Assembly (NCBI RefSeq): GCF_050947335.1
Contig: NC_134991.1
Coordinates: 1,984,001 to 2,048,000 of the forward strand
Reading direction: 5' to 3'
Length of the DNA: 64,000 nucleotides
From: Megachile rotundata
Taxonomy: Eukaryota; Arthropoda; Insecta; Hymenoptera; Megachilidae
Shown here: positions 49,701 through 61,971 of the stretch, one piece after another
Position numbering within the stretch: the first letter of the stretch is position 1
Layout of the letters: each line of letters starts with the position of its first letter
Made by a program: the position numbers and the translations under genes
Notes under the pieces: generated by a model
What the model was told of the DNA's origin: nothing
Seen by the model: the letters and a program-made list of their open reading frames with translations, nothing else
The model's database searches: none

Positions 49701-50994
49701 ATCCCAGAGGATGAATTCCCAAAAGGCCGAAATTCCAAAGGCCGAAATCGCAAATGTCGAAATCCCAAGGCCAAAATACCAATTGATGAATTCCCAAAAG
49801 GCTGAAATCCCAAAGGTCGAAATCCCATAGGCCGAAATCCCAAAGGCCGAAATCCAAAAGGCCGAAGTCCCAAAGGCCGAAATCCCAAAGGCCGAAATCC
49901 CAAAGGCCGAAATCCCAAAGGATTAATTCCCAAAAGGCCGAAATTCCAAAGGCCGAAATCCGAAATGTCGAAATCCCAAGACCGAAATCCCAAAGGATGA
50001 ATTCCCTAAAGACCGAAATACCAAAGGTCGACATCCCAAAGGTCGAAATCCCAAAGGCCGAAATAGCAAAGGTCGAAATCCCAAGGGCTGAAATCAAAAG
50101 GGCCGAAATCTCAAAGGCCGAAACCCCAAAGGCCGAAGTGCCAAGGCCGAAATACCAAAGGATGAATTCCCAAAAGACCGAAACCCCAAAGGTCGAAATC
50201 CCAAAGGCCGAAATCTCAAAGGCCAAAATCCCAAAGGCCACAATCCCAAAGACCGCAATCCCAAAGGCCGAAATCCCAAAGGCCGAAATCCCAAAAGCCG
50301 AAGTCCCAATGGCCGAAATCCCAAAGGCCGAAATCCCAAAGGATTAATTCCTAAAAGGCCGAAATCCCAAAGGCCGAAATCCCAAATGTCGAAATCCCAA
50401 GGCCGAAATCCCAAAGTCCGAAATCCCAAAGGCCGAAATCCCAAAGGCCGAAATCCCAAAGGCCGAAATCCGAAATGTCGAAATCCCAAGACCGAAATCC
50501 CAAAGGATGAATTCCCTAAAGGCCGAAATCCCAAAGGTCGACATCCCAAAGGCCGAAATCCCAAAGGCCGAAATCCCAAAGGTCGAAATCCCAAAGGCTG
50601 AAATCCCAAAGACCGAAATCCCAAAGGCCGAAATCTCAAAGGCCGAAATCCCAAAGCCGGAAATTCCAAAGGCCGACATCCCAAAGACCGAAATCTCAAA
50701 GGCCGAAATCCCGAAGGCCGAAATCCCAAGGGCCGAAATCGCAAAGACCGAAATCCCAAAGGTCGAAATCCCAAAGGTCGAAATCTCAAAGGCCGAAATC
50801 CCATGGGCTGAAATCCCAAGGCCGAAATCCCAAAGGCCGATATCCTAAAGGCGGAAATTCAAAACGCCGAAATCCGAAACGCCGAAATCCTAAATGCCGA
50901 AATCCCAAAATGTCGAAATCCCAAGACCGAAATCCAAAGGATGAATTCCCTAAAGGCCGAAATCCCAAAGGTCGACATCCCAAAGGCCGAAATT
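46701..50994 (+). repeat. Mosaic of short modules seen elsewhere
   Basis: 46.75-47.25 kb resembles 13.65-14.17 kb. 47.50-47.75 kb carries the AAAGATGGAAATCCC module. 48.47-49.25 kb resembles 23.0-23.7 and 32.76-33.46 kb (GGAAATTCAAAACGCCG at about 48480). The unit AAGTGCCAAGGCCG with GATGAATTCCCAAAAGACC recurs near 47030, 48003 and 50137. A CCCACACGAAG unit is near 49390. No simple period dominates, and no gene was found. Confidence 0.75.
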
Positions 50995-51219
50995 CCAAAG
51001 GCCGAAATCCCAAAGGCCGAAATCCCAAAGGCCGAAATCCCAAAGGCCGAAATCCCAAAGGCCGAAATCCCAAAGGCCGAAATCCCAAAGGCCGAAATCC
51101 CAAAGGCCGAAATCCCAAAGGCCGAAATCCCAAAGGCCGAAATCCCAAAGGCCGAAATCCCAAAGGCCGAAATCCCAAAGGCCGAAATCCCAAAGGCCGA
51201 AATCCCAAAGGCCGAAATC
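50995..51219 (+). repeat. Longest perfect consensus run, 225 bp (15 units)
   Basis: No base departs from GAAATCCCAAAGGCC over 225 bp, whereas elsewhere a change appears every one to three units. The run is bounded by AAATTCC on the left (T at 50994) and ATCGCAAAGG on the right (G at 51220). It is the longest perfect run I found. Confidence 0.94.
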
Positions 51220-51464
51220 GCAAAGGCCGAAATCCCAAATGTCGAAATCCCAATTCCGAAATCCCAAAGGATGAATTCCCAAAAGGCCGAAATCCCAAAG
51301 GCCGAAATCCCAAAGGCCGAAATCCCAAAGGCCGAAATCCGAAAGGCCGAAATCCCAAAGGCCGAAGTCCCAAATGTCGAAATCCCAATTCCGAAATCCC
51401 AATGGATGAATTCCCAGAAGGCCGAAATCACAAAGGCCGAAATCCCAAAGGCTGAAATCCGAAA
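51220..51464 (+). repeat. Short segment after the perfect run
   Basis: It contains two CCAATTCCG units followed by GATGAATTCCC (about 51250 and 51388), as at 24.02 and 33.77 kb, and leads into the 1.2 kb repeats. No other content was found. Confidence 0.75.
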
Positions 51465-54400
51465 GGATTAATTCCCAAAAGGCCGAAACCCCAAAGGCCG
51501 AAATCCCAAGGGCCGTAATCCCAAAGGCCGAAATCCCAAAGGCCGAATTCCCCAAGACCGAAATACCAAAGGCCGAAATCCCAAAGCCCGAAACCCCAAA
51601 GGCCGAAATTCCAAAGGCCGAAATCCCAAAGGCCGATAACCCAAAGGCCGAAATCTCAAAGGCCGAAATCCCAAAGGCCGATATCCTAAAGGCGGAAATT
51701 CCAATGCCCGAAATCCCACACGAAGAAATCCCAAAGGCCGAAATCCCAAATGTCGAAATCTCAAGGCCGAAATCCCAAAGGATGAATTCCCAAGAGGCCG
51801 AAACCCCAAAGGTCAAAATCCCAAAGGCTGAAAACCCAAACGCCGAAATCCCAAAGGCTGAAACCCCAAAGGCCGAAATCCCAAATGTCGGAATCCCAAA
51901 GGCTGAATTCCCAAAATGCCGAAATCCCAACGGTCGAAATTCCAAAGGCCGAAATCCCAAAGGCCGAAATCCCAAAGCCCGAAATCCCAAAGGCCGAAAT
52001 TCCAAAGGCCGAAATCCCAAAGGCCGAAACCCCAAACGCCGAAATCCCAAAGGCCGAAATCCCAAAAGCCGAAATCCCAAAGGCCGAAATCCCAAAGGCC
52101 GACACCCCAAAGGCCGAAATCCCAAATGTCGGAATCCCAAAGGCTGAATTCCGAAAATGCGGAAATCCCAACGGTCGAAATTCCAAAGATCGAAATCCCG
52201 AAGGCCGAAATCCCAAATGTCGAAATCCCAATGCCGAAATCCCAAAGGATGAATTCCCAAAAGGCCGAAATCGCAAAGGCCGAAATCCCAAGGGCCAAAA
52301 TCCCAAAGGCTGAAATTCCAAAGGCCGACATCCCAAAGGCCGAAATCCCCAAGGCCGAAATCCCAAGGGATGAATTCCCAAAAGGCTGAAATTCCAAAGG
52401 TATAAATCCCAAAGGCCGCAATCCCAAATGTCGAAATCTCAAGACCGAAATCCCGAAGGATGAATTCCCAAAAAGCCGAAATCCCAAAGGTCGAAATTCC
52501 AAAGGCCGAAATCCCAAAGGCCGAAATCCCAAAGGCCGAAATCGCAAAGGCCGAAATCCCAAAGGCCGAATTCCCCAAGACCGAAATACCAAAGGCCGAA
52601 ATCCCAAAGCCCGAAACCCCAAAGGCCGAAATCCCAAAGGCTGAAATCCGAAAGGATTAATTCCCAAAAGGCCGAAACCCCAAAGGCCGAAATCCCAAGG
52701 GCCGTAATCCCAAAGGCCGAAATCCCAAAGGCCGAATTCCCCAAGACCGAAATACCAAAGGCCGAAATCCCAAAGCCCGAAACCCCAAAGGCCGAAATTC
52801 CAAAGGCCGAAATCCCAAAGGCCGATAACCCAAAGGCCGAAATCTCAAAGGCCGAAATCCCAAAGGCCGATATCCTAAAGGCGGAAATTCCAATGCCCGA
52901 AATCCCACACGAAGAAATCCCAAAGGCCGAAATCCCAAATGTCGAAATCTCAAGGCCGAAATCCCAAAGGATGAATTCCCAAGAGGCCGAAACCCCAAAG
53001 GTCAAAATCCCAAAGGCTGAAAACCCAAACGCCGAAATCCCAAAGGCTGAAACCCCAAAGGCCGAAATCCCAAATGTCGGAATCCCAAAGGCTGAATTCC
53101 CAAAATGCCGAAATCCCAACGGTCGAAATTCCAAAGGCCGAAATCCCAAAGGCCGAAATCCCAAAGCCCGAAATCCCAAAGGCCGAAATTCCAAAGGCCG
53201 AAATCCCAAAGGCCGAAACCCCAAACGCCGAAATCCCAAAGGCCGAAATCCCAAAAGCCGAAATCCCAAAGGCCGAAATCCCAAAGGCCGACACCCCAAA
53301 GGCCGAAATCCCAAATGTCGGAATCCCAAAGGCTGAATTCCGAAAATGCGGAAATCCCAACGGTCGAAATTCCAAAGATCGAAATCCCGAAGGCCGAAAT
53401 CCCAAATGTCGAAATCCCAATGCCGAAATCCCAAAGGATGAATTCCCAAAAGGCCGAAATCGCAAAGGCCGAAATCCCAAAGGCCAAAATCCCAAAGGCT
53501 GAAATTCCAAAGGTCGACATCCCAAAGGCCGAAATCCCCAAGGCCGAAATCCCAAGGGATGAATTCCCAAAAGGCTGAAATTCCAAAGGTATAAATCCCA
53601 AAGGCCGCAATCCCAAATGTCGAAATCTCAAGACCGAAATCCCGAAGGATGAATTCCCAAAAAGCCGAAATCCCAAAGGTCGAAATTCCAAAGGCCGAAA
53701 TCCCAAAGGCCGAAATCCCAAAGGCCGAAATCGCAAAGGCCGAAATCCCAAATGTCGAAATCCCAATGCCGAAATCCCATTGGATGAATTCCCAAAAGGC
53801 CCAAATCCCAAAGGTCGAAATCCCAAAGGCCGAAATCCGAAAGGCCGAAATCCCAAAGGCCGAAATCCCAAAGGCCGAAGTCCCAAATGTCGAAATCCCA
53901 ATTCCGAAATCCCAATGGATGAATTCCCAGAAGGCCGAAATCACAAAGGCCGAAATCCCAAAGGCTGAAATCCGAAAGGATTAATTCCCAAAAGGCCGAA
54001 ACCCCAAAGGCCGAAATCCCAAGGGCCGTAATCCCAAAGGCCGAAATCCCAAAGGCCGAATTCCCAAAGACCGAAATACCAAAGGCCGAAATCCCAAAGC
54101 CCGAAACCCCAAAGGCCGAAATTCCAAAGGCCGAAATCCCAAAGGCCGCAATCCCAAGGGCCGAAATCCCATATGTCGAAATCCCAATGCCGAAATGCCA
54201 TTGGATGAATTCCCAAAAGGCCGAAATCCCAAATGCCGAAATCCCAAAGACCGAAATCCCAAAGGCCGAAATCCCAAAGCCCGAAATCCCAAAAGCCGAA
54301 ATCCCAAAGGCCGAAATCCCAAAGGCCGACACCCCAAAGGCCGAAATCCCAAATGTCGGAATCCCAAAGGCTGAATTCCGAAAATGCGGAAATCCCAACG

Positions 54401-55700
54401 GTCGAAATTCCAAAGATCGAAATCCCGAAGGCCGAAATCCCAAATGTCGAAATCCCAATGCCGAAATCCCAAAGGATGAATTCCCAAAAGGCCGAAATCG
54501 CAAAGGCCGAAATCCCAAAGGCCAAAATCCCAAAGGCTGAAATTCCAAAGGCCGACATCCCAAAGGCCGAAATCCCCAAGGCCGAAATCCCAAGGGATGA
54601 ATTCCCAAAAGGCTGAAATTCCAAAGGTATAAATCCCAAAGGCCGCAATCCCAAATGTCGAAATCTCAAGACCGAAATCCCGAAGGATGAATTCCCAAAA
54701 AGCCGAAATCCCAAAGGTCGAAATTCCAAAGGCCGAAATCCCAAAGGCCGAAATCCCAAAGGCCGAAATCGCAAAGGCCGAAATCCCAAATGTCGAAATC
54801 CCAATGCCGAAATCCCATTGGATGAATTCCCAAAAGGCCCAAATCCCAAAGGTCGAAATCCCAAAGGCCGAAATCCCAAAGGCCGAAATCCCAAAGGCCG
54901 AAATCCCAAAGGCCGAAGTCCCAAATGTCGAAATCCCAATTCCGAAATCCCAATGGATGAATTCCCAGAAGGCCGAAATCACAAAGGCCGAAATCCCAAA
55001 GGCTGAAATCCGAAAGGATTAATTCCCAAAAGGCCGAAACCCCAAAGGCCGAAATCCCAAGGGCCGTAATCCCAAAGGCCGAAATCCCAAAGGCCGAATT
55101 CCCAAAGACCGAAATACCAAAGGCCGAAATCCCAAAGCCCGAAACCCCAAAGGCCGAAATTCCAAAGGCCGAAATCCCAAAGGCCGCAATCCCAAGGGCC
55201 GAAATCCCATATGTCGAAATCCCAATGCCGAAATGCCATTGGATGAATTCCCAAAAGGCCGAAATCCCAAATGCCGAAATCCCAAAGACCGAAATCCCAA
55301 AGGCCGAAATCCCAAAGCCCGAAATCCCAAAGGCCGAAATTCCAAAGGCCGAAATCCCAAAGGCCGATAACCCAAAGGCCGAAATCTCAAAGGCCGAAAT
55401 CCCAAAGGCCGATATCCTAAAGGCGGTAATTCCAATGGCCGAAATCCCAAAGGCCGAAATCCCAAATGTCGAAATCCCAATGCCGAAATCCCAAAGGATG
55501 AATTCCCAAAAGGCCGAAATCCCATAGGCCGAAATCGCAAATGTCGAAATCCCAAGGCCGAAATACCAATTGATGAATTCCCAAAAGGCCGAAATCCCAA
55601 AGGCCGAAATCCCAAAAGGCCGAAATCCCAAAGGCCGAAATCCCAAAGGCCGAAATCCCAAAGGCCGAAAACCCAAAGGCCGAAATACCAAAGGCCGAAA
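51465..55700 (+). repeat. 1.0-1.3 kb higher-order repeat, three copies plus a partial
   Basis: The GGATTAATTCCCAAAAGG unit followed by CCGAAACCCC marks copy starts at 51465, 52654, 53978 and 55016, giving copies of 1189, 1324 and 1038 bp plus a partial. Copy 2 matches copy 1 over its whole length and then has about 135 bp (nine units) more near 53.75-53.94 kb, with a CATTGGATGAATTCCC unit. Copy 3 keeps that addition but lacks an internal part. Shared landmarks are CCCACACGAAG (51717 and 52906), GAATTCCGAAAATGCGG and GGTATAAATCCC (52398, 53588 and 54626). Confidence 0.92.
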
Positions 55701-56605
55701 CACCAAAGGTCGAAATCCCAAGAGCCGAAATCAAAAAAGTCGAAATCCCAAAGGGCGAAATCCCAAATGCTGAAATCCCAAAGGCCGAAATCCCAAGGGC
55801 CGGAATCCCAAAGGCTGAAATTCCAAAGACCGACTACCCAAAGGCCGAAATCCCAGAGGCCGAAATCCCAAAGGCCGAAATCCCAAAGGCCGAAATTCCA
55901 AAGACCGCAATTCCAAGGGCCGGAATCCCAGGGGTCGAGATCACATATGTCGTAATCCCAATGGCCGAAATCTCAAAGGCCGAAATCCCAAAGGCTGAAA
56001 TCCCAAAGGCCGAAATCCAAAGGCCGAAATCACAAAGGCCGATATCCTGAAGGCGGAAATTCCAAAGGCCGAAATCCCAAAGACCGAAGTCCCAAAGGCC
56101 GAAATCCAAAGGGCCGGAATCCCAGAGGCTGAATTTCCAAGGGCCGAAATCCTAAGGGCCGAAATCCCAAGGGTCCAAATCCCAGAGGCGGAAATTCCAA
56201 GGGCCGAAATCCCAAACGCCGAAATCCCAAAGGTCGAAATCCCAAAGGCCGAAATCCAAAAAGCTGAAATCCCAAGGGCCGAAATCCCAAGGGCCGAAAT
56301 CCCAAAGGCCGAAATCCCAAAGGCCGAAATCCCAAAGGCCGAAATCTCAAAGGCCGAAATCCCACGGGCCGAAATCCCAAAGGCCGCCATCCCAAGGGCC
56401 GAAATCCGAATGGTCGAAATCCCAAACGCCTAAATCCCAAAGGATGAATTCCCAAAAGGCCGAAATCCCAAAGGCCGAAATCCAAAAGGCCGATATCACA
56501 AAGGCGAAAATTCCAAAGGTCGAAATCCCAAAGCATGATTTCCCAAAAGGCCGAAATCCGAAAGATCGAAATCCCAAAGGCCTAAATCCCAAGGGCCGAA
56601 ATCCC
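55701..56605 (+). repeat. Segment leading to diverged block copy 6
   Basis: 55.75-56.03 kb resembles family B (CCCAGGGGTCGAGATCAC near 55929). 56.02-56.6 kb is the counterpart of 43.08-43.66 kb. It includes a GGATGAATTCCC register shift at about 56441, where the partner at 43501 has lost one C of the C-run. Confidence 0.8.
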
Positions 56606-56695
56606 AAAGGTAAAAATCGTAAAAGCCGATACCTTAAATGTCGAAACCCTAAGGCCGAAATCCTAAAATGTTCAAAACATAAAGTCTGAAATCCC
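56606..56695 (+). repeat. Diverged six-unit block, copy 6
   Basis: This copy is nearly the same as copy 5 but reads AATCGTAAAAGCC where others read AATCCCAAAAGCC. Confidence 0.88.
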
Positions 56696-57237
56696 AAAGG
56701 CCGAAATCCCAAAGGCTGAAATTCCAAAGATCGACATCCCAAATGCCGAAATCCCAAAAGCTGAAATACCAAAGGCCGAAATCCCAATGGTCGAAATCCC
56801 AAAGGCCGAAATCCCAAAGGCCGCAATCCCAAGGGCCGGAATCCCAAGGGTCGAGATCCCAAAGGTCGAAATCCCAAATGCCGAAATCCCATGGGATGAA
56901 TTCCCAAAAGGCCGTAATCCCAAAAGTCGAAATCCCAAAGGCCGAAATCCCAAGGGTCGATATCCCAATGGCCGAAATCCCAAAGGCCGAAATCCCAAAG
57001 GTCGAAATCCCAAGGACCGAAATCTCAAATGTCGAAATCCCAATGGCCGCAGTCCCGAGGGCCTGAATCCCAAGGGTCGAGATCCAAAAGGTCGAAAACC
57101 AAAAGGCCGAAATCGCAAAGGCCGAAATCCAAAAGGCCGATATCCCAAAGCCGGAAATTCCAAAGGTCGAAATACCAAAGGATGATTTCCCAAAAGGCCG
57201 AAATCTGAAAGATCGAAACCCCAAAGGCCTAAATCCC
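56696..57237 (+). repeat. Body of a ~632-bp repeat
   Basis: It lies between blocks 6 and 7, whose centres are 632 bp apart. It resembles 30.43-30.84 kb (CCCAAGGGTCGATATCCC near 56952 and 30687, and CCGCAGTCCCGAGGGCC near 57047). It ends in an AAAGGATGATTTCCC unit (about 57177). Confidence 0.78.
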
Positions 57238-57328
57238 AAGGTCCGAAATTCCAAAAGCCGATACCGTAAATGTCGAAACCCCAAAGGCCGAAATCCTAAA
57301 ATGTTCAAAAAATAAAGTCTGAAATCCC
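57238..57328 (+). repeat. Diverged six-unit block, copy 7
   Basis: The centre reads TACCGTAAAT (57262), the only copy with G in place of the second T. Unit five reads ATGTTCAAAAAAT, as in copy 1. Confidence 0.86.
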
Positions 57329-58600
57329 AAAGGCCGAAATCCCAAAGGCTGAAATTCCAAAGATCGACATCCCAATGACCGAAGTCCCAAAGGCCGAAAT
57401 CCCAAAGGTCGAAATCCCAAGGGCCGAAATCCCAAAGGCCGAAACCCCAAAGGCTGAAATTCCAAAGACCGACTTCCCAAAGGCCGAAATCCCAAAGGCC
57501 GAAATCTCAAATGTCGAAATCCCAATGGCCGAAATCCCAAGGGCGGAAATTCCAAAGGCCGAAATCCAAAAAGATGATTTCCCAAAAGGCCGAAATCGGG
57601 ATGGCCGAAATGCCAAATGCCTAAATCTCAAAGAATGAATTCCGAAAAAACCGAAATCTCAAAGGTCCAAATCCCAAGGCCGAAATCCCAAGGGATGAAT
57701 TCCCAAAAGGCCGTAACCCCAAAGGTCGAAATCCCAAAGGCTGAAATTCCAAAGATCGACATCCCAAGGGCCGAAATCCCAAATGTCGAAATCCCAAAGG
57801 CCGATATCCCGAAGGCGGAAATTACAAAGGCCGAAATCCCAAAGGCTGAGATCCCAAAGTCCGGAATCTCAAAGGCCGAAATCCCAAAGGCTGAAATCCC
57901 AAAGTCCGAAATCCAAAGGGCCGAAATCCCAAAGGCTGCAATCTCAAAGGCCGAAATCCCAAAGGCCGAAATCCAAAGGGCCGAAATCCCAAACGCCGCA
58001 ATGCCAAAGGCCGAAATCCCAAAGGCCGAAATAACAAAGGCCGGCATCCCAAATGTCGAAATCCCAAGGCCGAAATCTCAAACGCCGAAATCCAAAGGAC
58101 CGAAATACCACGGGCTGAAATTCCAAAGGTCGAAATCCCGAAGACCGAAATCTCAAAGGCCGAATTCACAATGGCCGATATCCTAAAGGCGGAAGTTCCA
58201 AAGGACGAAATCCCAAACGCCGAAATCCCAAATGCCGAAATCCCAAAGGCCGAAATCAAAAGATGGAAATCCCAAAGGATGAATTGCCAAAAGGTCGAAA
58301 TCCCAAAGGCCGAAATCCCAAAGGCCGATATCCCTAAGTCCGAAATCACAAATGTCGAAATCCCAAGCCTGAAATCTCAAACGCCGAAATCCAAAGGGCC
58401 GAAATACCAAAGGCTGAAATTCCAAAGACCGACATCCCAAAGGCCGAAATCCCAAACACCGAAATCCCAAAGGCCGAAATCCCAAAGGCCGAAATCCCAA
58501 AGGCCGAAATCACAAAGGCCGATATCCTAATGGTGGAAATCCCAAGGGCCGATATCCGAAAGGCCGATATTCCAAAGGCGGAAATTCCAAAGGCCGAAAT
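57329..58600 (+). repeat. Mosaic segment with the AAAGATGGAAATCCC module
   Basis: 57.33-57.65 kb follows 6.74-7.44 kb in shortened form. 57.9-58.15 kb resembles 47.38-47.5 kb. 58.25-58.51 kb is the third copy of the module with AAAGATGGAAATCCC (58259) and GGATGAATTGCC, an EcoRI-variant unit that has lost its site. No gene was found. Confidence 0.77.
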
Positions 58601-60016
58601 CCCAAAGGATGATTTCCCAGAAGGCCGAAATCCCAAAGGCCGAAAAACCAAAGGCCGAAATCCAAAGGGCCGAAATCCGAAAGGTTGAAATTCCAAAGAC
58701 CGTCATCCCAAAGGCCGAAATCCCAAACGCCGAAATCCCAGAGGCCGAAATCCCAACGGCCGAAATCCCAAATGTCGAAATACCAAGACCGAAATACCGA
58801 AGGATGAATTCCCAAAAGGCCGAAATCCCAAGGGCCGAAACCCCAAGAGCCGAAATCCCAAAAGCCGAAATCCCAAAGGTCCAAATCCCAACGGTCGAAA
58901 TCCCAAAGTCCGATATCCCAAGGGCCGATATCCCAAGGGCCGAAATCCCAAGGGCCGAAATTCCAAAGGGCGAAATCCCAAAGGGCGAAATCCCAAAGGC
59001 CGAAATCCCAAAGGCTGAAATTCCAAAGACCGACATCCCAAAAGCCGAAATTCCAGAGACCGACATCCCAAAAGCCGAAATCCCAAAGGCCGAAATACCA
59101 AATGCCGAAATCCCAATGGCCGAAATCCCCAAGGCCGAAATCCAAAGGGCCGGAATCCCAAAGGCTGAAATTCCAAAGGCCGAAATCCCAAGGGCCGAAA
59201 TCCCAAAGGTCCAAATCCCAGAGGCGGAAATTCCAAAGGCCGAAATCCCAAACGCCGAAATCGCAAAGGCCGAAATCCTAAAGGCCGAAATCCCAAAGGC
59301 CCAAATCCCAAAGGTCCAAATCCCAACGGTCGAAATCCCAAAGTCCGATATCCCAAGGGCCGATATCCCAAGGGCCGAAATCCCAAGGGCCGAAATTCCA
59401 AAGGCCGAAATCCCAAAGGTCGAAATCCCAAAGGCCAAAATCCAAAAGGACGAATTCCAAAGGCCGAAATCCCAAGGGCCGAAATCCCAAAGGTCCAAAT
59501 CCCAGAGGCGGAAATTCCAAAGGCCGAAATCCCAAACGCCGAAATCCCAAGGGACGAAATCCCAAAGATCCAAATCCCAAAGGCGGAAATTCCAAAGGCC
59601 GAAATCCGAAAAGTTGTTTTCCCAAAAGGCCGAAATCCGAATGGTCGAAATCCCAAAGGCCGAAATCCCAAGGGCCGAAATCCAAAAGGCCGATATCACA
59701 AAGACGGAAATTCCAAAAGCCGAAATCCCAAGGGACGATATCCCAAAGGTGGAAATTCCAAAGGCCGAAATCCGAAAAGTTGTTTTCCCAAAAGGCCGAA
59801 ATCCGAATGGTCGAAATCCCCAAGGCCTAAATCCCAAAGGATGAATTCCCAATAGGCCGAAATCCCGAAGGCCGAAATCTCAAAGCCGAAATCCCAAAGG
59901 CCGATATCCCAAAGGCGGAAATTCCAAAGGCTGAAATCCCAAAGGATGATTTCCCAGAAGGCCGAAATCCGAAAGGTCGAAATCCCAAAGGCCTAAATCC
60001 CAAGGGCCGAAATCCC

Positions 60017-60107
60017 AAAGGCAAAAATCCCAAAAGCCGATACCTTAAATTTCGAAATCCTAAAGGCCGAAATCCTAAAATGTCCCAAACATAAAGTCTG
60101 AAATCCC
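60017..60107 (+). repeat. Diverged six-unit block, copy 8
   Basis: This is a third sub-type: AAATTTCG where others have AAATGTCG or AAATGCCG, and ATGTCCCAAACAT as unit five. It is shared only with copy 9. Confidence 0.88.
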
Positions 60108-61880
60108 ACACCGCGAAATCCCAGAGGCCGAAATCCCAGAAGCCGAAATCCCAAAGGCCGGAATCCCAAGGGCTGAAGTCCCAAGGGCCGAAATCCCAAG
60201 GGCCGAAATCCCAAAGGCCGAAATCCCAAAGGCCGAAATCCCAAAGGCCGATCTCCCAAAGGCGGAAATTCCAAAGGCCGAAATCCCAAAAGTTGTTTTC
60301 CCAAAAGGCCGAAATCCGAATGGTCGAAATCCCAAAGGCCTAAATCCCAAAGGATGAATTCCCAAAAGGCCGAAATCCCAAAGACCGAAATAGGAAAGGC
60401 CGAAACCCCAAGGGCCGAAATCCAAAAGGCCGATATCGCAAAGGCGAAAATTCCAAAGGCCGAAATCCCAAAGGCCGATATCCCAAAGGCGGAAATTCCA
60501 AAGGCCGTAATCCGAATGGTCGAAATCCCAAAGGCCTAAACCCCAAAGGATGAATTCCCAAAAGGCCGAAATCCCAAAGGCCGAAATCTCAAAGCCGAAA
60601 TCCCAAAAGCCGAAATCCCAAAGGCTGAAATCCCAAAGGCCGAAATCCCAAAGCCCGAAATCACAAAGGCCGATATCCTAAAGGCGGAAATTCCAAAGGT
60701 CGAAATCTCAAACGCCGGAATCCCAAAGGCCGAAATCCCAAAGGCCGAAATCCCAAAGGCCGAAATCCAAGGGGCCGAATTTCCAAAGGCTGAAATTCCA
60801 AAGAGCGACATCCCAAAAGCCGAAATTCCAAAGACCGACATCCCAAAAGCCGAAATCCCAAAGGCCGATATACCAAAGGCCGAAATCCCAATGGCCGAAA
60901 TCCCCAAGGCCGAAATCACAAAGGCCGAAATCCCAAAGGTCCAAATCAAAGAGGTGGAAATTACAAAGGCCGAAATCCCAAACGCCGAAATCCCAAAAGC
61001 CGAAATCCCAAAGGTCCAAATCCCAACGGTCGAAATCCCAAAGTCCGATATCCCAAGTGCCGATATCCCAAGGGCCGAAATCCCAAGGGCCGAAATTCCA
61101 AAGGCCGAAATCCCAAAGGGCGAAATCCCAAAGGCCGAAATCCCAAAGGCTGAAATTCCAAAGACCGACATCCCAAAAGCCGAAATTCCAAAGACCGACA
61201 TCCCAAAATCCGAAATCCCAAAGGCCGAAATACCAAATGCCGAAATCCCAATGGCCGAAATCCCCAAGGCCGAAATCCAAAGGGCCGGAATCCCAAAGGC
61301 TGAAATTCCAAAGGCCGAAATCCCAAGGGCCGAAATCCCAAAGGTCCAAATCCCAGAGGCGGAAATTCCAAAGGCCGAAATCCCAAACGCCGAAATCCCA
61401 AAGGCCGAAATCCTAAAGGCCGAAATCCCAAAGGCCGAAATCCCAAAGGTCCAAATCCCAACGGTCGAAATCCCAAAGTCCGATATCCCAAGGACCGAAA
61501 TCCCAAGGGCCGAAATTCCAAAGGCCGAAATCCCAAAGGTCGAAATCCCAAAGGCCAAAATCCCAAAGGCCGAATTCCAAAGGCCGAAATCCCAAAGGTG
61601 GAAATTCCAAAGGCCGAAATCCGAAAAGTTGTTTTCCCAAAAGGCCGAAATCCGAATGGTCGAAATCCCCAAAGCCTAAATCCCAAAGGATGAATTCACA
61701 ATAGGCCGAAATCCCGAAGGCCGAAATCTCAAAGCCGAAATCCCAAAGGCCGAAATACCAAAGGCCGATATCCCAAAGGCGGAAATTCCAAAGGCTGAAA
61801 TCCCAAAGGATGATTTCCCAGAAGGCCGAAATCCGAAAGGTCGAAATCCCAAAGGCCTAAATCCCAAGGGCCGAAATCCC

Positions 61881-61971
61881 AAAGGCAAAAATCCCAAAAG
61901 CCGATACCTTAAATTTCGAAATCCTAAAGGCCGAAATCCTAAAATGTCCCAAACATAAAGTCTGAAAACCC
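61881..61971 (+). repeat. Diverged six-unit block, copy 9
   Basis: Same sub-type as copy 8, 1864 bp away. The last unit reads CTGAAAACCC instead of CTGAAATCCC. Confidence 0.88.
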
